64,000 nucleotides of DNA. Source: Posidonia oceanica (lineage: Eukaryota > Streptophyta > Magnoliopsida > Alismatales > Posidoniaceae). The position numbers and the translations under genes were made by a program. Location: positions 26,965,001-27,029,000 of the forward strand of contig JAZBRS010000023.1 of the NCBI GenBank assembly GCA_037176725.1. The letters run 5' to 3'. Below the pieces are notes generated by a model that was given only the letters and a program-made list of their open reading frames with translations, made no database searches and had not been told where the DNA came from. Shown piece after piece: positions 47,623-58,805 of this stretch. Numbering within the stretch: position 1 is the first letter of the stretch; each line of letters begins with the position of its first letter.

Positions 47623-48266
47623 GTATTCGCCTACGAGCTAAGGCTGGGATCTCAAGAAGAGACAGTCCCTCGTTTGGCATATCATCTTTAGACAACAAAG
47701 CTGAGGCCAATACTTGTTATTCAAAACCTAAGTTTCTCCATTGCATTAAGACTTCTTTCCCATTCATAGCATTAGGTTTGCTTAAAGTATGCATTGTATG
47801 TAGGTTGTTACCAAGTGTTTTGTGACCATGCTGATTTCACAATGTTAAAAATGTTTTGAGTTTCCAGGAGTCACTTTGGACTAGGGGCAATCATACCCCT
47901 AGATGGACTAACAAATTTGCTAAGGTAATGCAGGAAAACAGTCCAGGGGCGTTAAACAAGCAAATATCAGCGTCCAACGTTAGACGCACCATCTGAAGCG
48001 TATAACGATCAATAGAGGGATGTTGGGCGCCTGATCTTCTGCGTCTTACGTTATAAGTGCCAGTGTAAGCGTCTTACGTTTTAACTGTGACTTAACTGCA
48101 GATTTTGGACAGAGAGCCTTTGATCAAATATCAAAGCCACTAGGGAGTATTTCTAAACTTAGAGCAATTCAAAGCACATGAAAAAGGATGAAAAATGAAA
48201 TATATATATATATAATTCCCTTGAAAAGATACATGGTCCTCAAAAATAAAAGATTACAATAATTGC
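47623..48266. other. Noncoding stretch with AACGTT palindromes
   Basis: No gene. Near 47970-47987 lies GCGTCCAACGTTAGACGC, an 18-bp imperfect palindrome, followed by GCGTATAACG, GTCTTACGTT and related words to about 48085. A short TA microsatellite is at about 48200. The stretch lies downstream of the - strand gene G1. Confidence 0.6.
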
Positions 48267-49611
48267 CTATCTAATCATCTTCTTCCTTTTCCTGCACAGC
48301 ACGCCCATCGCTTCAACCCACTCCTCAGGCTTGAGCAGTAGCTTTGAATACCACTTCCAATGCGCATCCTCTCGTGGTAGGCAGCAAGTCGAAGGAGCAG
48401 TTAATGGCCCCTCTGAATCATCATGGCGGTCCAAAGACGACCAGAGAGCTCGAATGTAGTACACCATTACTGCATCAGATGGAAAACTACGCTCCCGAAC
48501 CCGAATACGAGGAATAAAGCTCAGTCGAGGCAGCACCCCTTTCTTCTGCCCCACCATCTCAAAGCAACGATGGGAGTTGTACACTATAAAGTGGGTGGGC
48601 CCTATCAGCTCCAACTCAACTGAAGAACCTCGTGCCTGTTGCTTGTGAGAAAGGGACGTGGAAGGCACGAAAATATCAATGGGGACAGCAGACAAAGAGC
48701 AAAACCTTTCCTCAATCAAATCTGTCTTCACGGGCCCGAGCCTCGGGAAATGGACCTGCAGCCACTTGTAAAGAAGGAAAGGAGAGCCTACAAAATCCCC
48801 TTAGATGGAAACGCTGATCAGGCCAAGATATGTGGCAGCAAGAATGGCCACTGAAGGAGAGCGCCAGAAACGCTCAGTAAGGCCTATCAAGAACTCAGTA
48901 TGATAGACATCCAAGGAGAAATCCTTAGTGACAAATAAAGTGAGGCCTCCAATCAGTAAATGCAGACACACCAACAGCTGATCTTGAGAGGCAGATTCCT
49001 CAATCCGTCGAAAGCTGAAGTACAAATGACCAAGTTGAGTCTGCGACTTCTGATCACTGGGAAGGTAGGCAGAAGAGTGAAGATACGGTCTACATATGTT
49101 TGCATATCCGCTGTTCCGTATGGCAATGGGAAGTCAATATCTGGCCGGACCGCTCCAATCTGAGTTACACCAAGCAGGCCGTGAACATCCTCTACTAGGA
49201 TTGTCGCCTCACAACCCCCAAAGAAGAAAGTATGAGTCTCAGGACTCCAAAAGGTGCATGAGGCGTGAAGCAGGGGCCAATCCAAGTTTGTGCCCAACAA
49301 ATCCAGAAGTCCATCAAAGCAAGTACGGGCCAAAACAGATTTCCTCTCTTGAGCCCAGAGTGCAAAATCCTTCACCCAAGTGGAGTAGTAGGGGAAATCA
49401 TTGTCTAAGTAAGGTGTCTTGGTAAAATTAAGGATTTCCTGCAAAGAAATTCAGAGGCATGAGGAACAAAGGAGTGTGAAGGGACCAATGAAGAAGATTA
49501 TACCTTTCCCGTCTTGATAAGAGACATCATATGCCCTTCAATCTCTTCCAAAGGTTTTACGACCCCCTTCTTGTTGTGCATGAAGACATTGGGGACTGAG
49601 CTAGAAGCCAT
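48267..49611 (-). pseudogene. G1: PMD/DUF7745-like gene, broken
   Basis: ATG at 49611 (MASSSVPNVF). Exon 1 is 49611-49504. A 65-bp intron with GT...TTTGCAG (49503-49439) joins in phase 0 to exon 2 from 49438. The protein then reads WVKDFALWAQERK, FDGLLDLLG, CTFWSPETHTFFF and ATILVEDVHGLLGV, the PMD/DUF7745 pattern of a W/P pair followed by an acidic LEDV-like motif. Two frameshifts (near 49000 and 48800) split the rest, ending at 48267 (KRKKMIR). A TATAAAAG box (49709-49716) lies about 100 bp upstream of the ATG. It runs against the direction of LTRs C and D. Family assignment is by pattern; function unknown. Confidence 0.65.
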
Positions 49612-49708
49612 GAAAGCAAAAGAGAGGGAAGGAAGAAGCAAAAATAAGGAAGAAATCAGTGGAAAGGAAAAGAAGCAAGTATGCATGAAAATCAAAGGGG
49701 TGGCCAAG

Positions 49709-49716
49709 CTTTTATA
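49709..49716 (-). promoter_or_regulatory. TATA box of G1
   Basis: TATAAAAG on the - strand about 100 bp before the G1 start; the same box and spacing are seen at G2. Confidence 0.55.
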
Positions 49717-49849
49717 AGTACAGGAAGGTCGTCGGAAATCTTTCACGGGGGCATTGAGAAAATTTCACAAGTATTCCGAAAGATTAGCCAAGAACAGGAA
49801 AGGAAAGAAAAGTTTCTGGGCTCGCTTCGTTGTACGCGAGACTATGCGT

Positions 49850-49965
49850 GTTCAACGTTAGCTGCGTCATTCGAGGCGTATAACGTTTAGAGCAGCTACC
49901 GGCATTGGACGCAAAAGTTGAAGCGGATAACGTTGGCTGCAGCAGATGAGGCGTATAATGTTTTA
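49850..49965 (-). promoter_or_regulatory. AACGTT palindrome cluster upstream of G1
   Basis: Words TTCAACGTTAGC, GCGTATAACGTTT, TTGGACGC, GCGGATAACGTTGGC and GCGTATAATGTT within about 115 bp, upstream of the G1 TATA box. Variants of GCGTNNAACGTTNNNCGC. Confidence 0.6.
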
Positions 49966-50439
49966 TTAGTGACTTAAGTCACTGAACTTGGCTGGATCGC
50001 CCCTTGAGCCATGATTGAGTTGCATGCGTCCGTTTTGCCCATTCCAGAGGTTTAACTAAGTTGAAATACACGTGCGAGTGTTGGTTTCATATTTTTTGGA
50101 CATCCGGGCCAGTCGGAATATCTAGTTGCTTGTTTCATCAAGTAAATGGCTCGTTAAGGCGACGACGATTTCAAAATTCAATTCTTAAGCTCCCAGGTGA
50201 AATCTTTCCTTATAACTATGTCATTTACATACTATTTCACTTGAATATGCTGGTTTCAAGTTAATTTGAATTAAGGGCCATTATTTTACCATATTGGTCA
50301 CTTAAGTTCACTTTAGCTTTGAGAAAGGTAATTTAAAAGAAGTATTTGACAAGTTTACTAAGTGTGTAGAAATATGTATCATTTCAAAATATACAATTGT
50401 TCTACAAAGTCACCGGGGCATACCCCTGAAGTACAAAAG
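49966..50439. other. Noncoding gap between G2 end and G1 promoter
   Basis: AT-rich, no ORF or repeat of note. Confidence 0.5.
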
Positions 50440-53400
50440 CTAGGGAGCACTCTCTCCCTCATCCTCAGGAGCCGGAGCAGGAGCCGAAGTAGGAGCTGGA
50501 GCAGGAGCCGGAGAAGGGGCAGTAGGGGGACGAGACAACTGTCGAACTGAAGCGCCTGACAGGGTCCTGGAAACAGACCAAGAGTGGCTACCCGACCGAC
50601 GGCTCAACACAGGTGGAACAGGCACCTCGAGCCTAACACCGGCAGTAAAGGCGAACCTCCGATAGTGCCCCAGCTCGAACTCAAGCTGGGAGATAGTCTC
50701 TGCCATGCTCTGAGGAGGGAAACAATCCAAATGTCAGATACAAGCAAGGACATAGAGGACATAAAGAAGCATCGAATCAAATCATATCGCCTGAGACCGG
50801 GCAATCTCAGCATCCCTATCAGCCACCTGCTGCTCCAGCTCCTGGATCCGAGCACTCCTAGCAGCGACTGTCCCCTCTAGCTCCTCTAACCTCCCGACAG
50901 AACTGGCGGCTATGAAGTCACCAGCCCGCTCCCTTAGCTCGCCCTCTAGATAAGCGACCTACAAGCAATGGCGTTAGGACCAAGGGATTTCAAAAGCAGA
51001 AACAAAATGAAAGCATATTTACCATCTCCTGGAGATGGGAGATCTCCTCTGAGCGGTCCGGAGGTGGAGCGCTGCTAGTCGAAGGCTGAAAAGAAGGATT
51101 CAAGTCAGTAACAATTCATAGCCAAACTACAAAAACTATTTGTGGAAAAATACCTGAGAGGCAGAGGCCCATAGATGGTCAATCTCCCCGGTCAGAGCGG
51201 AGAGCTGCTGGGTCAAATGGCGCTCCTGCTGAGCTCGCTCATCGGTCGTCTTGAGCTGCAAAAGAAGAAAGCCAGTTAGCCAAATTGAATTAACAATATA
51301 CAAAATGCAATTCAAAAGCTCACCGTTATCTCTAGCTGGGCTCGAGAAGACTGAACCTCCTCCAACAGGGCTGCACGGGAAACCACTGCCTCTCCGAGAT
51401 CTGTGTCCCCCAAAGGAAGGTTTCCGCGCCCAAGGAAGTGGGACCGGTGGAAGATCATTAGAGAGGAAAACTCCCGGTCTATCCACGCAGCCCAGTCCAC
51501 CTCATCCTCCTCTGTAGCATCCGTCGGAGCGGGGGAACCACAACGGGCCCAATCCAGAAGTTGTGGGCCGTAGACGTCCACCCAGTGGCGAGCACGGCTG
51601 CCCCCGCCGCGTGTCTCTCGCCAAACTCAATGAGGAGGAGGAGAAGGCTGAGCCTGTCGACGCCCTAGCTGTCGTACCGCCCTGCTGATCTACTGGAAAT
51701 GGCAGTGGTTCCCGCAGTGGATCCACACGTCCCGGTCAAAAATGACCCAATCACGGGCAATCTCGGGGATGTCCGCACGCTCTCCCTCGGCATAGGGACG
51801 TCAAACCACCTGAAAAGAGCAATACATGTCAGCAAGCGGCATAAACAAATAAACAGAAGCTGAAATTAAAAGAAGCAAGTTACCTGAGCCGAGACAAGGA
51901 GCTCAAAAAGTAGACGACTGACATAGCGGTTGTCATCAGCAGTTTCGAGGGCCTGCTCAGCAGTAGCCCAAAATAGTCTCCGGGGAAAAGGGACACCGGT
52001 AGAAGGAACCGGAGGAGGGGCAGGGCACAGAAAGGCAAAGTGGTCCCATGCCCACATCTACATGCAAAACAAGAAAGCTGTTAGCAAGAATATAATATTC
52101 AATATAAGCTTAAATATGCAGATTTACCTGAAGGAAAGGCAGGTTCCCGCCCAGCTGGCGAGAACTGCCGTCAGTGAAGCGGAACAAGGTGGAGTATAGG
52201 TGCGCCAAGCTCGCCGCACTCCAAGTGTACTCTCCCACACGCTCTAAGTCCGCCAGAAGGGGAAGAAACCACGCCGAGAGCTTCGAGGAGGAGTGCGAGA
52301 AGAGCACCTCCCCGAACAGCACCAAGAGGAAGGCCTGCAGCTGCTAGTCAGCCTCCACACCTAGTCCCTCAACTGTCTCTGCCAGCTCACTCACCCGGCG
52401 AACCGCAGAAGTGATCACCACAAGCTGCTCCCCGCTCATGGCTAACTGGCGTCCAACGAGCTCCTACGCTAAAACTGAGTAGCTCGGGCGCACCCTCCCT
52501 GTCACTGGTCTGCCTATAACCCAGAGACCAATCAACCGTGCCATGTCCTCAAGAGAGAGGACAAACTCGCCCGCCCGAGTAACGATCGAGCTCATCCGAA
52601 AGCTCCACCGCTCTGCAACTACCTCCAGAAACATCGAACGGAGGGGGAAGTCCAGGATGGACAAGAAATGCCCAAATCCCATCTGATCCAGACGCTCCTG
52701 CTGGAAAGAAGCCAACAAGGCGTAGGACCGGCGGACCTGACCCCAGTAGCAACAGGTCACAGCCGACGCTCGACTCTACAAGCAAGCAGGAAATTATCAA
52801 TCAGGATGAAATAATTGAACAAAATAAGGCGAAAACAATGAAAAATGTATACCTGCCCCCGGGAAGCCAGTATGGCAGTGGCGTACTCCGATCGGGACGC
52901 GTCCCTACGCGGTCCCGACGCCTGCACCTCGTCTCTGGGGATCGCCTCCCGCCAGTAGTCCGGGGGATCCCTCGCGACGCCCTCCGCCTCCCGTCGGACA
53001 AAGTCCATCATGTTTCGCCACCAGCTGTCGTCCTCGCCGAACTGCGCAAGGAGGGGGTCGACTGGCCGCACCTCCAGCACCTCCGAGGGCCCCGCCTCGT
53101 CTAGGCTGACCTCAGGTCTCGTCTCTGAAACTGTCTCCTCAAAATCCCCCAAGCTGAAGGAAGTGCTCGCACTGGGGACCGCCTCCGCCGTCAACTCTCT
53201 GGCCTCCCCGAAACCAGAGCCCTCCCCCACGGTGGCCTCACTGGCCGTCACCTCCACCTCAACGGCGTCGTCGCCAACCACCGCCTCGGTCTCCGTAGAA
53301 CTACCCATGACAGCCCCGTCTCCGCCCCCACAGCCACGGGATCACCACCGGACGTCGCCCCAGGCGTCGCCGCGACACCACCGGCCTCCACCATGCCAGC

Positions 53401-53667
53401 CACACCTGCCTCGGCCTCCACGGCCACCGTAGCAGTCGGAATCACCCCAGGAACCACCAGAACCACCCCAGCAGCTGCCGGAACCACTGCCCCGGCCACG
53501 TCGCCGCCAGCCACGCCCTCGCCGGTGCTTCTCGCTGCCCTCACCGCCGTCTCCCGCGCAGCAGCAGCCCTAGCCGCCGCCTCCACCGCCGTTTCGCCGA
53601 AAGGGGAGGAGCCGGTCCTTGCCTGCTTCGCCGCTCTCATGTAAAAATGGCAAATCTGCCTTTCCAT
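50440..53667 (-). pseudogene. G2: multi-exon PMD protein with coiled-coil tail, broken
   Basis: The likely start is ATG 53667 (98 bp below a TATAAAAC box), with an Ala/Gly/Val-rich N-terminus. A frameshift leads into the frame of 53308-52853. Exons then run 52775-52128, 52057-51884 and 51809-51324, then smaller ones to the stop at 50440. Introns are 77, 70 and 74 bp with GT...AG, and each of these exons is a multiple of three, all phase 0. PMD signatures: RAGEFVLSLEDMARLIGL in exon 2, then GEYTWSAASLAHLYSTLFRF and GGNLPFLQ at its end, continued by MWAWDHFAFLCP in exon 3. The last exons encode a Glu/Gln-rich coiled coil and a Pro/Ala tail. In-frame stops: TAG twice in exon 2 (near 52465 and 52347), and TGA, TAG and TGA in exon 4. 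A real plant-type gene structure, now dead. Confidence 0.72.
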
Positions 53668-53764
53668 GATTGCCGGAGTGAAGGAGAGGCTCGCCGGACC
53701 GCTTGCTGTCGCTGGAGAAGAAAGGAGAAGGAAACCAGGTGGCCACCCGTGGCATAGGATGATG

Positions 53765-53772
53765 GTTTTATA
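53765..53772 (-). promoter_or_regulatory. TATA box of G2
   Basis: TATAAAAC on the - strand, 98 bp before ATG 53667; this spacing decides that start over 53308. Confidence 0.55.
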
Positions 53773-53940
53773 CCTTTTAACGTTGTACGTGTGAATCCCA
53801 GCATCCAATGCCTCGGGAAGAAAGGATGTTATACGCGTGAATGCTGGCGTTCAACGTTTTACGAGTTAAAACATTAGCCGCTGGATTTCCCGCGTAAAAC
53901 GTTGGACGCTCCATTTTAAGCGTACAACGCTTTAAGTTCA
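53773..53940 (-). promoter_or_regulatory. AACGTT palindrome cluster upstream of G2
   Basis: TTAACGTTGTACG, GTTATACGCG, GCGTTCAACGTTTTACG, GCGTAAAACGTTGGACGC and GCGTACAACGC lie within about 165 bp directly upstream of the TATA box. Confidence 0.6.
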
Positions 53941-54047
53941 GGGAAGTGTTCTGAATTCTGATATTCTCATTTAATTCGTACAAATTCATTCAATATGGAC
54001 CAAAGAGACGAAATAAATTTTATTAATGATAAGGAATACATTTCTAA

Positions 54048-55398
54048 CTACATCTTCTGCCTTTTTGAAGGAAATTCAATGAACAATTTAGAACACATGC
54101 CCTCGTACCAAGCATCATAAGTTGCAAGAGAGATGGCTTTGTGATCCGCATTCGAGTTCTCCAATGCAAAAAGGACTCGATTTCGTCCCTTCCCGTCCCA
54201 AGTACCAGCCTGATATAAGACCTGGATGATGTCCCCAGGAGTGTCCCTCAAGTGTGGGAGAATCATACCAGAGAAACGCGGCGAGGAAGGTATAGCCCGA
54301 GGAGTACCCAGCATTGAGAAGTAACGCTGAGGGTTGGACCTCACAAACTCGATCGCCCCAATTAGCGTCAGGAAATACTCTAGGTCAGACACTGTCCTGA
54401 AAGACGAGGGGGGACTGAAGGAGTCCATCTGGGACTTGACCTCGCAGGCGCATAAGCGGCGAATGAGCTCCTCCAAGGGAAGGCTAGCATCAAAAGCAGG
54501 CAGAAGAAAGTGCTCCTCTAGCCAGCGCAGAACTAGGAACAGTGAGCCAAAGAATGGCCCCCCGAGGCAGGCACTGGATAAGCCTCGGATGGTGAAAGCC
54601 AAAACAGACTGACTCAAACACTTCTCTGAGTTGCGCACGCAAATGCACATGAGTTCGGCGTGGTAGGCACTAATAGTCAGAGCTTCATTTGGGAAGAGCA
54701 CCAATCCCCCAATCAGAATGAAGACGCATTCCAAGCAAGAAGCCTCAGAGCGGATGCTATCGCATTGTTTCCAAAAAATTTCCACAAAGAGGAAAGTTTG
54801 ATACAGCCATCCAGCACCAGGTCCTCCGGCACAACAACGGAGCCGAAGATGCACTTTAAGAGAGAGAAAGAGCCCACCACCCTGATTGGCAGAAGGTAGG
54901 CATCCCTGCAGTAAATGGATGGGTCGGCATGTCGAATACCTAGAAGGGCACTCACCTCCTCCAAGAGAATTGTCAATTCCCCAGAAGAAGAAAAGAACGT
55001 ATGAGTCAAGGGATTCCATAGCCTGCAGAGGCCGAAGAGTGCCTTCCAGTCAACAGGCTGCCGTAGCTGGCGAAGGGCCTGACAGAGACCAGCCTCCTCC
55101 AAGCGTTTCCGGTACTTCTTCAAAGCCCAAGAGCGGAATTATTGAACCTAGTCCAACTGATAGGCTTTCGAGTCACGGTTGTTGCTGGCAGAAGATAAGG
55201 GCTATAAAATAAAGAAAAATCAGCAGAAATACGAGAATGGGAGTATGCGGAAAAGATGAAAACAAGGAGTACCTTCTCATGCACCAACAGGTTCGCCAAA
55301 TGGTTGGGTATGGCCTCCAGCCAGAGTTGCACCATGTCAGAAGGAGAGGAGAAGACGGCCACCTGAAAAGCATGTCGTGGGATGTCGCTCAAATCCAT
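54048..55398 (-). pseudogene. G3: PMD/DUF7745-like gene, broken
   Basis: ATG at 55398 (MDLSDIPRHAF). Exon 1 ends at 55273 in phase 0. A 71-bp intron (55272-55202, ends TTTTATAG) leads to exon 2. Two in-frame stops near 55148 and 55141 precede YRKRLEEAGL and ALFGLCRLWNPLTHTFF plus GELTILLEEVSALLGI, the same W/P and LEEV pattern as G1 and the A/B ORFs. A frameshift or second intron near 54790-54830 leads into the open 323-codon stretch that ends at 54048 (VFILIGGLVLF aligns with G1 LHLLIGGLTLF). A TATA-like TATATTAG lies at 55486-55493. Confidence 0.65.
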
Positions 55399-55583
55399 GA
55401 GGAGAAGCACAAGCCCTAACAAGCAAAAATCAATAAGGGAAGGAAGATAGATGTTTGAACCACGAGATGCAAGCCAAGAGGAGGTCTAATATAGGTCATG
55501 GAGCCTCATCAGAATGGAAATCCAGGGAAAATTGGGAATTTACTGCCAAAACGGTGGTACCCAAACAGGAAGGACAACAGCCT

Positions 55584-55682
55584 GTCTCGCGACGTTATAT
55601 GCGGCCGTAATGGCGTCCAACGTTAGCCGCGGTGCTTCAAGCGTCCAACGTTGAACGCTAACAATCAAGCGTCCAATGAGTC
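55584..55682 (-). promoter_or_regulatory. AACGTT palindrome cluster upstream of G3
   Basis: GACGTTATATGCGGC, GCGTCCAACGTTAGCCGC, GCGTCCAACGTTGAACGC and GCGTCCAATG in under 100 bp, about 95 bp above the TATA-like box. Confidence 0.6.
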
Positions 55683-55761
55683 AAAGCAGAATTGAGAGCA
55701 GAAAAGGAAAACCCGGAGCACACAGGGTCAACAAAGCAAGCTAAGCCAAAAGTATCCTTTT

Positions 55762-55925
55762 CGACTCCCTTGGGTCTTCCCCTAGGCACGTCAAGTTTTT
55801 ATTTTCGACTCCCTCGGGTCTTCTCCTAGGCACGTCAAGCTTTTATTTCCGACTCCCTCGGGTCTTCCCCTAGGCATGTCATGTTTATTTCCACCTCCCT
55901 TGGGTAATCCCATCGGTAAATCAAA
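55762..55925 (+). repeat. 44-bp tandem repeat, D 3' region
   Basis: CGACTCCC at 55762, 55806 and 55850 (44-bp period) and a degenerate fourth copy near 55892, each followed by GGGTCTTCCCCTAGGCACGT or close variants. Confidence 0.8.
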
Positions 55926-57235
55926 TAAGGAAAGATCCCCAGAGCATAACCGGGACACTAAAGCAAAGATCCTCGGAGCACAACCGGGATAACAAAGCAA
56001 ACCTCCTAAGGAAAGATCTCCAGAGCATAACCGGGACACCAAAGCAAAGATCCCCAGAGCATAACCGGGATAACAAAGCAAACCAATCAAAAGCAGGAGC
56101 CCCGGAGCATAACCGGGACACCAAAGCAAAGATCCCTGGAGCATAACTGGGAGACCAAAGCATAGATCCCTGGAGCATAACCGGGACACCAAAGCAAAGA
56201 TCCCCGGAGCATAACCGGGACACCAAAGCAAAGATCCCCAGAGCATAACCAGGATACCAAAGCATAGATCCCCGAAGCACAATCGGGATAACAAAGCAAA
56301 CCTACCAAGGAAAAAGCCCTAGAGCACAATCGGACAAATAAAGCAAGCCCCGGAGCACAACCGGACAAATAAAGCAAACCCCGGAGCATGATCGGACAAA
56401 TAAAGCAAGCCCTGGAGCACAACCGGACAAATAAAGCAAGCCTCGGAGCACAACCGGACAAATAAAGCAAACCCCGGAGCACAACCGGACAAACAAAGAA
56501 AGCCCCGGAACACAACCGGACAAACAAAGCAAGCCAATCAAAAGTAGGTACCCCAGAGCACAACCGAACAAATAAAGCAAACCCCGGAGCACAACCAGAC
56601 AAACAAAGATAGCCCCGAAGCACAATCGGACAAACAAAGCAAGCTAATCAAAAGCAGGTACACCGAAGCACAACCGAACAAATAAAGCAAACCCCGGAGC
56701 ACAACCGGACAAATAAAGCAAACCCCGGAGCACAACCGGACAAATAAAGCAAACCCCAGAGCACAACCGGACAAACAAAGCAAGCCCCGGAGCACAACCG
56801 GACAAATAAAGCAAACCCCGGAGCATGACCAAACAAATAAAGCAAGCCTCGGAGTACAACTGGACAAACAAAGCAAGCCCTAGAGCACAACCGGACAAAC
56901 AAAGCAAGCCCCGGAGCACAACCGGACAAATAAAGCAAACTCCGGAGCACGACCGGACAAACAAAGCAAGCCTTGGAGTACGATCGGGCAAACAAAGCAA
57001 GTCCCAGAGTACGACCGGACAAACAAAGCAAGCCCCGGAGCACGACCGGACAAACAAAGCAAGACCCGGAGCACAACCGGACAAACAAAGCAAACCCCAG
57101 AGCACAACCGGACAAATAAAGCAAACCCCGGAGCATAACCGGACAAACAAAGCAAGCCCCGAAGCACAACCGGACAAACAAAGCAAAATCAATCAGCAGA
57201 AAGAACCCGGAGCATGACCGGGTCAACAAAGCAAA
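55926..57235 (+). repeat. ~31-bp tandem array with CCGG stems, D 3' region
   Basis: About 40 units of the type CCCCGGAGCACAACCGGACA plus AATAAAGCAAA. Most units can fold as CCGG-AGCACAA-CCGG; some carry the paired change CCGA...TCGG (for example near 56273 and 56612). Overlapping ORFs on both strands arise from the repeat. Confidence 0.85.
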
Positions 57236-57249
57236 GCCAACGGTATTAG

Positions 57250-57605
57250 TGAATCCCGTGTTCACTAACTCTCGGGTCAGAAGATGATGGTCTCCACCGA
57301 GAATGTAGGCAACATTCAATGAAAGGACACTTAATTCTGACGAATAACGCCAACGGCATCGACGGACTCATTGCTCATTGATTCCGGGTCACGAGATGAC
57401 GGTCTTTGTCGAGAATGTAGGCAACATTCAATGAAAGGGCACCTAATTGTGACGAATAGAGCCAACGTGGTCGGCAGAGAAGAGCTCATTTCCCCTATTG
57501 CCTGGGAGCATCATGGACCTCTCGCTCACCAATCTACGTATCATCAGACGACGGTCACTTGGGAGAGTGTAGGCTACACTCGAGGAAAGGGCATCTAATA
57601 ATGAA
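57250..57605 (+). repeat. ~113-150-bp tandem repeat, three copies
   Basis: GAGAATGTAGGCAACATTCA near 57299 and 57412 and a diverged copy near 57563, each preceded by GATGACGGTC-like sequence and followed by AAAGGRCAYCTAAT. Confidence 0.7.
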
Positions 57606-57825
57606 AAATTGCATTCACGCATGTGTCAGTCCGCCTTGGGTGGTAAGAAAAATTCTTCAGTCAACCCAGTATACAAATTAAAGCTGGTGATGATGGAGGA
57701 ACCTCATTACCTAGGATCATGCATTGCATATCATGACCCCTTTTGCATTCCCGTCAGCACGCATCCATGCATAGTGCATTGTACTGCATTCGCAATGAGT
57801 GGTCGTCGGAATCAATAGCTATCCA
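57606..57825 (+). other. Unique noncoding stretch in D 3' region
   Basis: No gene or repeat seen beyond GCATT-rich words. Confidence 0.4.
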
Positions 57826-58030
57826 CCCTTTTAGTTTGACCCCCGCGGGCCACCCCCGCGGCATGTCTTTTAGTTTGACCCCTGCAGGCCATTCCCTTAG
57901 CATGTCTTTTAGTTTGACCCCTGCGGGCCATCCACGTAGCATGTCCTTTAGTTCGACCCCTGCGGGTCTTTCCCGCGGCAGTGTCCTTTAGCTTGACCCC
58001 CAAGGGTCTTCCCTGTGGCATGTCGTTAGT
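57826..58030 (+). repeat. ~39-bp tandem repeat, five copies
   Basis: Unit TTTAGTTTGACCCCTGCGGG then CCATCCCCGYRGCATGTC; several copies carry the self-complementary CCGCGG or CCTGCAGG. Confidence 0.75.
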
Positions 58031-58196
58031 TTGTTCCCCTTGGACAATCCCCTTGGCCGTATTTCTTTAACAGACCCTCTTTGTGTCCCGTCCAGGTCTT
58101 GTGGCAGCAGGCATTGGATTTCATTTAGGACCCCCAGGTAGCGCCACACGGGGGTATCGTCTCGCCTTGTAGACAGCTTCGTGCCAAAGCCATCTT

Positions 58197-58211
58197 CAAG
58201 GAGGGGCAATC
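58197..58211 (+). promoter_or_regulatory. Polypurine tract of element D
   Basis: CAAGGAGGGGCAATC abuts the LTR start TGTAGATACC; close to the tract of A and B. Confidence 0.85.
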
Positions 58212-58437
58212 TGTAGATACCCTGTTTTGGCACTCCCTTCATGTTAAGATAGTCTCTTGCATTAGGTCGCTCTTAGAAACCCTCCACCCATTTCTGAATC
58301 TCACTTGAGCTAAATGTTCCTCTCAAGTCCAAAATGCTATACCTTTCTAAGCCCCAAATGTTGGCAACCTGAGTGTTCTTCACGTTCTAACCAAATTTAG
58401 AAGTCAAACTGATTAAGGGTGTTGTCCACTGGATTGT

Positions 58438-58740
58438 CAGCGTACAACGTTGGCCGCTGGTTTTCCAGCGGCTAACATTGGCCGCTGGCTTTCCAGCGTC
58501 CAACGTGGCAACCCAATCAGCCAAAGCTTTCCATATTTGGCCTAATCCAGAAATCATGTTTTTGCCTTCTTTGGAACCTGTTGACCGGTCAAAGCCATCA
58601 AAGTCGAGTTTAATCGCACTTAAAGACTCCTTAATTGGAGAATCTTCTCTAATCCTGGCAGTTATGCCTCGGAGGTCGTCATACGCGAGTTCTCTCGCTT
58701 ATAACGTTATACGCTGGTTTTCCAGCGTATAACACTTCTG
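58438..58740 (+). promoter_or_regulatory. AACGTT palindrome cluster in D U3
   Basis: GCGTACAACGTTGGCCGC, GCGGCTAACATTGGCCGC, GCGTCCAACGTGG, TATAACGTTATACGC and GCGTATAACAC lie 60-360 bp upstream of the TATA box. Confidence 0.65.
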
Positions 58741-58797
58741 AAACAGGAAACTCTGCTGACTTGGCATTTGTGTCCTTTTTTGTTCCTCCCTTGCTTC

Positions 58798-58805
58798 TAT
58801 AAAAG
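58798..58805 (+). promoter_or_regulatory. TATA box of LTR D
   Basis: TATAAAAG in a T/C-rich context; transcription would start near 58830, giving a U3 of about 0.6 kb. Confidence 0.65.

Noticed and set aside
55926..57235. CRISPR-like array
   Set aside because: No unique spacers, units adjoin directly, and the context is plant retrotransposon DNA.
56087..57319. Cys/Leu-rich ORFs on the - strand of the D array
   Set aside because: Direct translation of the ~31-bp repeat in several frames; no start context or conserved domain.
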